Made by a program: the position numbers and the translations under genes. The notes under the pieces are model-generated. The model made no database searches and had not been told where the DNA came from. It saw only the letters and a list, made by a program, of their open reading frames with translations. This document shows positions 1 through 6,341 of a DNA stretch of 6,478 nucleotides, piece after piece. Source of the DNA: Eubacteriaceae bacterium (GTDB lineage: Bacteria > Bacillota > Clostridia > Eubacteriales > Anaerofustaceae); NCBI GenBank assembly GCA_017613995.1, contig JAGACT010000075.1:1-6478 (forward strand), written 5' to 3'. How positions within the stretch are numbered: the stretch's first letter is position 1; each line of letters starts with the position of its first letter.

Positions 1-1
1 G

Positions 2-985
2 ATGAGCCTGCTTTCCGTGCTGAACGATTCCTCGGCGAAGCTGGAGGAAGCGGTGAAGCTGGATCCGTCCCTTAAGGAGCTTTCAAAAGCCGTATCGGAG
101 GCCTACGTGAGCCTGGACGACGCGGTGGTATCCCTCAGGGACTACAGAAGTTCCCTGGAATTCTCACCGGAGGTGATGGACACCCTATCCGCCAGGCTTT
201 CCATGATAGAAAAGCTCAAACGCCGCTACGGCGAGAGCATAGAAGAGATACTCTCCTACAGGGAAGAGACGGAAAAGCAGCTGTCCCTCATAAGAAATAT
301 CGACAGGGAGCTGGCCTCCGCCAGGAAGGAATACGAAGAGGCCAGGGACCGCTACATGGAGCTTTCCGCCCTTCTGTCCGAAAAGCGCCGGGATACCGCA
401 AAGGAGCTTTCTTCGAAGCTCATAGCAGTCCTCTCAGAGCTTAACATGTCGAACGTATCCTTTGAGGTCGCCTTCGCCCCCTTCGACGGAAGGACCCTCT
501 CCTCCACGGGTATAGACAAAGTGGAGTTTCTCATATCCACCAACGCCGGCGAGGAAGTGAAAAGCCTTACCAAAGTCGCCAGCGGAGGAGAAGTCTCCAG
601 GATCATGCTGGCCCTCAAGTCCATCTTCGCGGAAGCGGACCGCACAGATACCCTGATCTTCGACGAGATCGATACCGGCATCTCCGGCCGCACGGCCCAG
701 GTGGTGGCCCAGAAGATGTGCGAACTCAGTTCCAGCCACCAGATAATCTGCATAACCCATCTTCCCCAGATAGCCTCCATGGCCTCCACCCACATGGTGA
801 TCGAAAAGGAAGTCACCGGCAGCAGGACCGCCACGGTGGTCACGGAAGTATCCGGAGAAGAGAGGACCGCGGAGATAGCCAGGATGATCTCCGGAGTGGA
901 GCTCACGGACGTGACCCTTTCCTCTGCGGGGGAGATGCTCTCTCAGGCGGAGGAATACAGAAGGACCCACGGCGTAAAGATGTAG
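2..985 (+). CDS. recN: DNA repair protein RecN, C-terminal 327 residues (5' end outside window)
   Basis: RecN is a cytoplasmic SMC-like ATPase that acts early in recombinational repair of double-strand breaks. Family members have about 550-570 residues, so roughly 230 N-terminal residues, including Walker A, lie upstream of the window. The ATG at base 2 is an internal methionine, not the start. Seen here (numbering from that Met): a charged helical/coiled-coil arm around residues 60-140 with the RecN-typical RRYG at 74-77; the ABC signature in KVASGGE, with SGGE at 194-197; Walker B LIFDE at 218-222 followed by IDTGISG; and the H-loop in THLPQIA with His253. The frame runs intact to TAG, so the gene looks functional. 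A hairpin terminator follows 25 bases later, so the operon ends here. The identification rests on several ordered RecN-specific motifs and is very secure. Confidence 0.96.
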   Translation: MSLLSVLNDSSAKLEEAVKLDPSLKELSKAVSEAYVSLDDAVVSLRDYRSSLEFSPEVMDTLSARLSMIEKLKRRYGESIEEILSYREETEKQLSLIRNIDRELASARKEYEEARDRYMELSALLSEKRRDTAKELSSKLIAVLSELNMSNVSFEVAFAPFDGRTLSSTGIDKVEFLISTNAGEEVKSLTKVASGGEVSRIMLALKSIFAEADRTDTLIFDEIDTGISGRTAQVVAQKMCELSSSHQIICITHLPQIASMASTHMVIEKEVTGSRTATVVTEVSGEERTAEIARMISGVELTDVTLSSAGEMLSQAEEYRRTHGVKM

Positions 986-1009
986 GTTTTGAACTCGGTT
1001 GTAAACCCA

Positions 1010-1044
1010 AGACGAGCCCTGTTATAAAGCAGGCCCGTCTTTTT
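1010..1044 (+). terminator. Rho-independent terminator after recN
   Basis: An imperfect stem pairs 1010-1021 (AGACGAGCCCTG) with 1030-1040 (CAGGCCCGTCT), with one A/C mismatch and one bulged C. The loop is TTATAAAG and the run of Ts is 1040-1044. It lies just after the recN stop and separates recN from the next gene. Confidence 0.8.
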
Positions 1045-1110
1045 GTGTTTCCGGGCATTTTTCCTCTGGAAAGGCTTTCGCTGAAAAGCCGGAAACATAC
1101 TGGGATCAGA

Positions 1111-1121
1111 TATGATATAAT
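1111..1121 (+). promoter_or_regulatory. Extended -10 promoter for the Sel1-like membrane protein gene
   Basis: The sequence TATGATATAAT contains a perfect -10 hexamer TATAAT (1116-1121) preceded by TGA, the extended -10 arrangement for the housekeeping sigma factor. No good -35 is visible; the best candidate is GAAACA at 1092-1097 with an 18-base spacer (3 of 6 matches). It lies between the recN terminator and the next start codon, about 29 bases upstream of the ATG, where a promoter is needed. A near-identical element precedes the first esterase gene. Confidence 0.65.
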
Positions 1122-1137
1122 CGAAAAAAACATGTCC

Positions 1138-1142
1138 AGGAG
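1138..1142 (+). promoter_or_regulatory. Ribosome binding site that fixes the start at 1150
   Basis: AGGAG lies 7 bases before the ATG at 1150. An in-frame ATG at 1132 sits upstream of and partly against this site and has no purine-rich sequence at proper spacing of its own. The site therefore favours 1150. Confidence 0.7.
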
Positions 1143-1149
1143 ACGAACG

Positions 1150-2421
1150 ATGACGGAGAAGGAAACGAACATCCCCGATAAAAGCGATGCAAAAGCATAC
1201 GAGCAGTACATGACCGAGAACGTGACCCGGTACTTTCCGAGAAGGGTAACCATGCCCCAGTTCAGCGAGGAGGAACTGAACGGCCCGTATTCAGCCGACC
1301 TCAAGTACGCTGTGCTCAGAAGAGACAATCTGGAGGAATCCGCCCGTAAGTATCTGAGGGATGAGAAGGAAAGGACATCAGTGGTCACTTGGTCGTCGGT
1401 CATTCTGGCTGCGATATGCGGCGTAATGTATCTGCAGGCCAACAGGTTCGCCCAGTATGAATCCGCTTCCTGGTATACCGCACTTGCGATCGTCTCATTT
1501 TTAGCATGCATCATCTCCATGTCCGTTGCCCTCGGCAGGGTACTGGACAACGGTATGGTCGGAGCCGTAGGCGGGATTATTCTGACCATTGTATACGCCA
1601 ACGTGGTGGAGAAACCCCTTTCGTTTCCCGTGGTGCTGGTCGCCTGCGCCGGCATGATCGTCTATTCCAGCATAAGTCTGGCTTCGCTGAAAACAAGACA
1701 GGCGAAGAAGTCCGAAGAGCTTCAGGAAGCCGTCATGGCCGCATCTGACAAAATGTTCGAAGCGTTTGATGCGAGACTGGTACTTCGGGTTGCACATGAT
1801 ATTCTGAAGGGCGTTAGTACCGAAGAACTCATTGATGCACAGGGGTTCTTTTCATCTGAGTTGAGCAGAGCCAGGGAGGATATCGCCGACTGGAAGATAG
1901 CAAGGGAACGCTGGCAGATCAGCCTCGTACCCATTTGGAAAAGCGGAGAGAAAAAGATGCGTTCATATGCGCAGGAACTGGCTGATGGGGATAATGAATT
2001 CATCAAACATGTTTGGGACGATGAATTATTCAGATCAGAAAATGAAGAAAAGCTGTCATACATTTATGCTCCCTTGGGGGATGATACCGAGGAAGCCAAT
2101 AAAATGATCCGCAGCGGTGCCCTGAACTATAGCGGAGCAGCAATGCTCAGGCTCAGTTACAATCACATGAAAGGCTGCGGGGTGCCTGCGGATCCGGGAA
2201 TGGCTACCGTCTGGGCCGAGATCGCGGCCATGGCTACTACGGCTGAAGACGATCCGGTGTTAAAATATGAGTCCCTTAATCAGCTTGCCGGCTGTTATGC
2301 CCAAGATTCACCGGATTTCCCTAAAAGTGCGGAGCACTACTGGGATGCTGTGACGGCATCCGCCCAACTGGGTTCCAAGAGAGCACAGGAAGAATTGGCT
2401 AAAGCCGGAAGGAAATATTAG
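1150..2421 (+). CDS. Four-helix membrane protein with C-terminal Sel1/TPR-like repeats, function unknown
   Basis: A 423-residue protein. The open frame extends back into recN, but the AGGAG site and upstream promoter choose the ATG at 1150. Seen: a charged soluble N-terminus (1-77); four hydrophobic segments at about 78-97, 108-128, 135-153 and 159-180; then a soluble, charged helical region. The end resembles Sel1-type repeats: about 329-364, with KGCGVPAD at 341-348 and ATVWAEIAAMA after it, and a second, looser unit at about 373-420 ending GSKRAQEELAKAG. Sel1/TPR units usually form helical scaffolds for protein contacts, so a membrane-anchored adaptor is a reasonable inference. No enzyme motif is visible. 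It is probably transcribed alone, with its own promoter and terminators on both sides. Codon use becomes more AT-rich at about 1980-2110. The coding call is secure; the function is not. Confidence 0.85.
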   Translation: MTEKETNIPDKSDAKAYEQYMTENVTRYFPRRVTMPQFSEEELNGPYSADLKYAVLRRDNLEESARKYLRDEKERTSVVTWSSVILAAICGVMYLQANRFAQYESASWYTALAIVSFLACIISMSVALGRVLDNGMVGAVGGIILTIVYANVVEKPLSFPVVLVACAGMIVYSSISLASLKTRQAKKSEELQEAVMAASDKMFEAFDARLVLRVAHDILKGVSTEELIDAQGFFSSELSRAREDIADWKIARERWQISLVPIWKSGEKKMRSYAQELADGDNEFIKHVWDDELFRSENEEKLSYIYAPLGDDTEEANKMIRSGALNYSGAAMLRLSYNHMKGCGVPADPGMATVWAEIAAMATTAEDDPVLKYESLNQLAGCYAQDSPDFPKSAEHYWDAVTASAQLGSKRAQEELAKAGRKY

Positions 2422-2436
2422 AACAAGTGGAAACAG

Positions 2437-2469
2437 TCCGGATCCGAAAGTGATCCGGGGGAGTTTTTT
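2437..2469 (+). terminator. Rho-independent terminator after the Sel1-like membrane protein gene
   Basis: A perfect 7-base-pair stem, CCGGATC (2438-2444) with GATCCGG (2452-2458), can extend by a T-G wobble (2437/2459). The loop is CGAAAGT. Six Ts follow at 2464-2469 after a short GGAG spacer, which is slightly longer than ideal. It sits 16 bases past the stop codon. Confidence 0.75.
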
Positions 2470-2528
2470 ACTGACAGCTGTATCATACTGACGAAAACGC
2501 ACTGAGAGAATAATCGGGAGGATGGGAC

Positions 2529-3242
2529 ATGACTCAGAAGGAAGGAACCAAACGGTTTCAGATACTCGACGGAAGCATGCTTAAGCTCATTGCCGTGGTG
2601 ACTATGCTTATCGATCATACGGCCGTTTTCCTGATGCAGAACAATACCACCGTACTGCTTCGCGTCTCAGGATACACCCTTACCCTGTATACCCTGATGC
2701 GTACCATAGGAAGGATCAGCTTTCCCATTTACGCCTTCCTTCTGGCGGAAGGCTATCTGCATACCAGGGACGTAAGACAGTACAGCCTGAACCTGCTTTT
2801 ATTTGCCATACTCTCGGAGATACCCTGGAACCTGGAACACACCGGTACGTATCTGTATCCAAGCTCCCAGAACGTGTTCTTCACGCTGTTTCTGGGCCTT
2901 GCCGGCATATGGGTGATGGACCGCTTCCGGGACGATATCCGCCGGCAGGCCCCGCTTCTGCTGGGGCTGCTCCTTATGACGTTTCTGATCAAGTCTGACT
3001 ACGGGTGCCGCGGGTTCGCCTTTATACTTCTGATGTACCTTCTTCGGGACAGCAGGCTCCACCGGGCTGTGGTGGGCAGCTGCATTTTATCATCCACCTG
3101 GAAAGCTGGCCTCGCCTTCATTCCCATAAGCCTGTACAACGGCAAAAGAGGCTTCGTGAAGGGGGATCTTCTGAAATACTTCTTCTACGCAGTATATCCC
3201 CTTCACATGCTGGTGATCTACTATATCCGCTATCGGATGTAG
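2529..3242 (+). CDS. TraX-family integral membrane protein
   Basis: A 237-residue, strongly hydrophobic protein with several membrane helices. It matches the TraX family, named for the F-plasmid protein needed for N-terminal acetylation of pilin. Family hallmarks seen: LKLIAVVTMLIDH near the N-terminus with Asp29-His30; RTIGRISFPIYAFLLAEGY at 58-76 followed by HT (78-79); SEIPW at 96-100; YNGKRG at 203-208; and KYFFYAVYPLHM at 216-227 close to the C-terminus. GGGAGG at 2516-2521, 7 bases before the ATG, supports the start. TraX homologues are common as lone chromosomal genes in Clostridia, where their substrate is unknown; nothing nearby encodes pilin or conjugation proteins, so a pilin-acetylating role should not be assumed. 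A membrane acyltransferase-like role is inference. It is preceded by a terminator, so it needs its own promoter, which I could not place with confidence. Confidence 0.9.
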   Translation: MTQKEGTKRFQILDGSMLKLIAVVTMLIDHTAVFLMQNNTTVLLRVSGYTLTLYTLMRTIGRISFPIYAFLLAEGYLHTRDVRQYSLNLLLFAILSEIPWNLEHTGTYLYPSSQNVFFTLFLGLAGIWVMDRFRDDIRRQAPLLLGLLLMTFLIKSDYGCRGFAFILLMYLLRDSRLHRAVVGSCILSSTWKAGLAFIPISLYNGKRGFVKGDLLKYFFYAVYPLHMLVIYYIRYRM

Positions 3243-3266
3243 TCTTTTCGCCGGAAAACTATTTCG

Positions 3267-3295
3267 TTGCAGAAGAGCCTAAATTATGATATACT
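3267..3295 (+). promoter_or_regulatory. Promoter for the esterase gene array
   Basis: TTGCAG (3267-3272, 3 of 6 -35 matches), a 17-base spacer, then TATACT (3290-3295, 5 of 6 -10 matches) preceded by TGA, which makes an extended -10. Transcription would begin around 3302, leaving a 5' leader of about 30 bases that holds only the ribosome binding site. The 11-base core TATGATATACT differs by one base from the core upstream of the gene at 1150. Confidence 0.7.
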
Positions 3296-3320
3296 GATTA
3301 AAAGTATAAAAATATTAGAA

Positions 3321-3326
3321 AAGGAG
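3321..3326 (+). promoter_or_regulatory. Ribosome binding site that fixes the start of esterase copy 1
   Basis: AAGGAG lies 6 bases before the ATG at 3333. The open frame could extend back to a TTG at 3267, but that would overlap the promoter, and all three paralogues begin MSEFRK at the equivalent point. Confidence 0.8.
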
Positions 3327-3332
3327 CCACAA

Positions 3333-4289
3333 ATGAGCGAATTCAGAAAAGTGATCACCAAGCCCGGTGAGATAATCGATTTTGAGACCGTTTTTGAAGA
3401 GAATCCCTATCTGCGCACCGGTGTTCCCAAGAAAAAGGGCACCATCGAGAGAGTTGACTATACCACGGATGTCTATGAAGACGGCAAGACCTATTCAAAG
3501 TACTGCTATGTATATCTGCCCTACGGCTACGATCCCGACAACAAGGACAAGAAGTACAATGTCCTCTACTTCCAGCACGGCAACACCTGTGCCCCGGATA
3601 TCTTTGCCATAGGCGGCAACAAGCCCATGATAGACATGATCTTCGATTCGGGGGAGATAGATCCCTGCATCATGGTGTCCATCACCTATTACTTCGATCC
3701 CTACGAGGACGGAGAAGAGAGAGTCCTGAAGGGAAGAGTGCCCGCAGGAGACGGCGGCTGGGACGGCTGCGTTCCCAACTACTACAAGGAAGTTGTCAAG
3801 GACATCATCCCCGCGGTGGAAACGAAGTACAACACGTACCTTACCGACGCCTCCGACGAGGCCAAGAAGGCCTCCCGCGACCACAGATGCTTCTGCGGCT
3901 ATTCCAGGGGCGCCGTGAATACCTGGAGAATGCTCAACCATGACTTCGAGTACTTCAGATGGTTCGGCCCCATGAGCTGCATGGCCAGGGCCGACAACAA
4001 GTCCATGAGGGAAGCCATGACCGAACAGGAAGTCATCGACTACGTGACCGGTCCCATCAAGGCCCATCCCGAGCTGCCCTTCTTCATCTACTGCACCGAC
4101 GGCGGCGAGGAGGACGTGGCGGAGATGAAGGTACAGTTAAAGTACCTGACCCACGAGAGCTGCTTCAGCTACGGCAACGATCCCGAAAAGAACAACATCT
4201 ACTTTGCCGTATCGGATTACTATCATACCGATTTTTTGGTGCCCTACTATCTGTGGAACTCCCTGAAGGTCATCTTCAAGGGTGTCTGA
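3333..4289 (+). CDS. Esterase-like alpha/beta hydrolase, copy 1 of 3
   Basis: A 318-residue protein resembling the esterase D / carbohydrate esterase family 1 group (Pfam Esterase type), which hydrolyses acyl esters with a Ser-Asp-His triad. Seen: the first core strand with an oxyanion-type motif, LYFQHGNTC (Cys86 last); the family-like helix NYYKEVVKDIIPAVE; the nucleophile elbow GYSRG with Ser191; the likely acid Asp261 in DGGEED; and His298 in YYHTDF. Asp261 is chosen over Asp256 because it is the acid kept in all three copies. There is no signal peptide or membrane segment, so the enzyme is probably cytoplasmic. Nine cysteines (58, 86, 112, 146, 186, 188, 216, 254, 277) suit a reducing interior. 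It is the promoter-proximal gene of the array and is followed by a hairpin that may reduce readthrough. The substrate is unknown; acetyl or feruloyl esters are only possibilities. Confidence 0.88.
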   Translation: MSEFRKVITKPGEIIDFETVFEENPYLRTGVPKKKGTIERVDYTTDVYEDGKTYSKYCYVYLPYGYDPDNKDKKYNVLYFQHGNTCAPDIFAIGGNKPMIDMIFDSGEIDPCIMVSITYYFDPYEDGEERVLKGRVPAGDGGWDGCVPNYYKEVVKDIIPAVETKYNTYLTDASDEAKKASRDHRCFCGYSRGAVNTWRMLNHDFEYFRWFGPMSCMARADNKSMREAMTEQEVIDYVTGPIKAHPELPFFIYCTDGGEEDVAEMKVQLKYLTHESCFSYGNDPEKNNIYFAVSDYYHTDFLVPYYLWNSLKVIFKGV

Positions 4290-4306
4290 GCATAACATTA
4301 TTATCC

Positions 4307-4332
4307 CCGGAGCCGTTTGCGGCTCCGGTTTT
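4307..4332 (+). terminator. GC-rich hairpin between esterase copies 1 and 2 (weak terminator or attenuator)
   Basis: A perfect 9-base-pair stem, CCGGAGCCG (4307-4315) with CGGCTCCGG (4320-4328), has loop TTTG and is followed by only four Ts (4329-4332). The stem is strong but the T run is short, so partial termination or protection of the upstream message is plausible. No convincing promoter lies between it and copy 2, which suggests that copies 2 and 3 depend on readthrough. Confidence 0.6.
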
Positions 4333-4375
4333 CACGCTGAAGTCAAAACAATAAACGAAGAAAGAAGGATTTAAG

Positions 4376-5332
4376 ATGAGCGAATTCAGAAAGATAATCA
4401 CCAAGCCCGGTGAGATAATCGATTTCGAGACGGTCTTCGAGGAGAATCCCTATCTGAGGACCGGAGTCCCCAAAAAGAAGGGCACCATCCAGAGAGTGGA
4501 CTACACCACCGACGTTTACGAGGACGGAAAGACCTATTCACAGTACTGCTACGTATATCTGCCCTACGGTTACGATCCCGAGAACAAGGACAAGAAGTAC
4601 AACGTGCTCTACTTCCAGCACGGCAACACCTGTGCCCCGGACATGTTCGCCATAGGCGGCAACAAGCCCATGATCGACATGCTCTTCGATTCGGGGGAGA
4701 TAGATCCCTGCATCATGGTGTCCATCACCTACTATTTCGATCCCTACTTCGACGGTGAGAAGAGAGTGCTGGTGGGAAGGACCCCCGCAGGAGACGGCGG
4801 CTGGGACGACTGCGTGCCCAACTACTACAAGGAAGTGGTCCAGGACATCATCCCGGCGGTGGAGACCAAGTTCAACACATACCTTACCGACGCTACCGAC
4901 GAGGCGATAAAGGCCTCCCGCGACCACAGATGCTTCTGCGGCTACTCCAGGGGATGCGTCAACACCTGGAGGGAGATCCATCACAACTTCGAGTACTTCA
5001 GATGGTATTCTCCCATGAGCTGCGCCACCAGGGGAGACAAGCGCACCAACAAGGAGACCCTGACGGAGCAGGAAGTCATCGATTACGTGACCTCCCCCAT
5101 GAAGGAGCATCCCGAGCTTCCGTTTTTCATCTACTGCACCGACGGAGGCCCGGAGGATTCCGCGGACATGAAGGTACAGCTCAGGTACCTGACCCACGAA
5201 CCCTGCTTCAGCTACGGCACCGATCCCGAAAAGAACAACATCTACTTCTCCGTATCTGACTACTACCATACCGATTTCCTAGTGCCCTACTATCTGTGGA
5301 ACTCCCTGAAGGTCATCTTCAAGGGCGTCTGA
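4376..5332 (+). CDS. Esterase-like alpha/beta hydrolase, copy 2 of 3
   Basis: 318 residues, aligning with copy 1 end to end without gaps; about 42 differences counted by hand (about 87% identity). The catalytic set is kept: HGNTC near 82-86, Ser191 in GYSRG, Asp261 in GGPED and His298 in YYHTDF. Differences cluster at residues 123-147 and 194-265, above all 216-229, while the first 120 residues are almost unchanged; such a pattern suggests altered substrate-binding or lid loops. The residue after GYSRG is Cys194, giving ten cysteines. The start is supported by AAGGA 6 bases before the ATG and by the shared MSEFRK beginning. No signal peptide is present. The upstream hairpin may lower its expression relative to copy 1. 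It is probably cotranscribed with copy 3, which begins 22 bases after its stop. The substrate is unknown. Confidence 0.88.
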   Translation: MSEFRKIITKPGEIIDFETVFEENPYLRTGVPKKKGTIQRVDYTTDVYEDGKTYSQYCYVYLPYGYDPENKDKKYNVLYFQHGNTCAPDMFAIGGNKPMIDMLFDSGEIDPCIMVSITYYFDPYFDGEKRVLVGRTPAGDGGWDDCVPNYYKEVVQDIIPAVETKFNTYLTDATDEAIKASRDHRCFCGYSRGCVNTWREIHHNFEYFRWYSPMSCATRGDKRTNKETLTEQEVIDYVTSPMKEHPELPFFIYCTDGGPEDSADMKVQLRYLTHEPCFSYGTDPEKNNIYFSVSDYYHTDFLVPYYLWNSLKVIFKGV

Positions 5333-5354
5333 GAGACTAAGCGGAGGAAACGAA

Positions 5355-6308
5355 ATGAGCGAATTCAGAAAAGTAACCACGGCTCCCGGTGAAGTCATCG
5401 GTTTCGCCACAGTTTTTGAGGAGAACCCGTACCTGAGAACCGGGGTGCCCTCAAAGAAGGGCACCGTGGAGAGAGTGGACTATACCACGGACGTATACGA
5501 GGACGGAAAGACCTACTCCAAGTACTGCTACGCATATCTGCCCTGGGGCTATGATCCCGAAAACAAGGAAAAGAAGTACAACGTGCTCTACTTCCAGCAC
5601 GGCAACACCTGCGGCCCGGACATCTTTGCCATAGGCGGCAACAAGCCCATGATAGACATGCTCTTCGAGTCAGGGGAGATCGAGCCCTGCATCGTGGTGT
5701 CCGTGACATATTACTTCGATCCCATGGCCCAGGCCCAGGAAAGACTCATCACCGGCAACACTCCCGCGGGAGACGGCTGGTGGGACGGCATTGTGGGCAA
5801 TTACCACAGGGAAGTGATAGAGAACATCATCCCCGCGGTGGAGATGAAGTACAATACGTACCTTACCGATCCCTCTCCGGAGGGCATCAGGGCCACCCGC
5901 GATCACAGGTGCTTCTCGGGCTATTCCAGAGGAGGAGCCTTCACATGGAAAATGATCCATCACAATCTGGAATACTTCAGATGGTTCAGCCCCATGAGCG
6001 CGGGCATCAGGGGAGAGACCCGGGAAGGCGGTCTTGATACCGACGAGAAGGTGGTGGATTACATCACCGCGGGCATGAAGGCCCATCCCGAACTGCCCGT
6101 GTTCATTTATGCCACGGGAGGTGGCCCCGCCGATTATCCCATGATAAAGCAGCAGGTCAACGTCCTGACGAAGCAGAGCTGCTTTTCCTACGGACCGGAT
6201 CCCGAAAAGAACAACATATACTTCACCGTATCGGACTTCTACCACACGGACTTCCTGGTCCCGTATTATTTCTGGAACACCCTGAAGGTGATCTTCAGGG
6301 GAGTCTGA
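5355..6308 (+). CDS. Esterase-like alpha/beta hydrolase, copy 3 of 3 (divergent)
   Basis: 317 residues, about 70% identical to copy 1 by hand count. The likely triad is intact: Ser191 in GYSRG (here GYSRGG, closest to the usual family form), Asp260 in GGPAD and His297 in FYHTDF. Unlike copies 1 and 2 it keeps only five cysteines (58, 86, 112, 186, 276); positions 146, 188, 216 and 254 have become Ile, Ser, Ala and Ala. It has a distinct loop, MAQAQERLITGNTPAGDGWW, after YYFDP, and one residue less in the 216-236 region. The Asp equivalent to 256 is Gly, which argues that this position is not the catalytic acid. GGAGG at 5343-5347, 7 bases before the ATG, is the strongest ribosome binding site in the array. 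It is the last gene before the terminator. It is predicted to be cytoplasmic, with a substrate probably different from that of copies 1 and 2 (inference). Confidence 0.88.
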   Translation: MSEFRKVTTAPGEVIGFATVFEENPYLRTGVPSKKGTVERVDYTTDVYEDGKTYSKYCYAYLPWGYDPENKEKKYNVLYFQHGNTCGPDIFAIGGNKPMIDMLFESGEIEPCIVVSVTYYFDPMAQAQERLITGNTPAGDGWWDGIVGNYHREVIENIIPAVEMKYNTYLTDPSPEGIRATRDHRCFSGYSRGGAFTWKMIHHNLEYFRWFSPMSAGIRGETREGGLDTDEKVVDYITAGMKAHPELPVFIYATGGGPADYPMIKQQVNVLTKQSCFSYGPDPEKNNIYFTVSDFYHTDFLVPYYFWNTLKVIFRGV

Positions 6309-6341
6309 AGGGGATTATTCAGCACCCAAAGTGTAATAATT

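Larger units (their letters stand above)
3333..6308 (+). repeat. Tandem triplication of an esterase-like gene
   Basis: Three complete head-to-tail paralogues start at 3333, 4376 and 5355. All three begin with the same 17 bases (ATGAGCGAATTCAGAAA) and end with matching codons for a V-I-F-(K/R)-G-V tail. Copies 1 and 2 align without gaps and share identical runs such as 3640-3688 with 4683-4731 (49 bases) and a 44-base run ending 6 bases before each stop codon. Copy 3 has one residue fewer, in the region equivalent to residues 216-236. The spacers (86 and 22 bases) are unlike each other, so homology is confined to the coding regions. Confidence 0.95.

Noticed and set aside
434..970. Antisense open frames over recN
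   Set aside because: They overlap the conserved ATPase motifs of recN and show no family features or ribosome binding sites.
718..1149. A 144-codon N-terminal extension of the Sel1-like gene reading back into recN
   Set aside because: It overlaps recN in another frame, crosses the recN terminator and the promoter, and its translation looks like shadow sequence. The AGGAG site and promoter place the start at 1150.
2481..2489. Possible -10 (TATCAT or CATACT) for the TraX-family gene, with a TACTGAC direct repeat around it (2469-2475 and 2486-2492)
   Set aside because: No -35 at acceptable spacing and no TG extension. A promoter is expected in 2470-2515, but this placement is too weak to annotate.
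3243..3262. Weak inverted repeat (TTTTC...GAAAA) after the TraX-family stop
   Set aside because: The stem is short and AT-rich with no T run after it, so it does not qualify as a terminator.
3267..3332. A TTG start that would lengthen esterase copy 1 by 22 residues
   Set aside because: It coincides with the -35 element, lacks a ribosome binding site, and the other two copies start at MSEFRK.
3495..6245. Long antisense open frames over each esterase copy (3495-4067, 4538-5269, 5670-6245)
   Set aside because: They recur at the same relative place in each copy because the copies are homologous and codon bias keeps the antisense frame free of stops. The translations are low-complexity, rich in V, G and H, with no ribosome binding sites.
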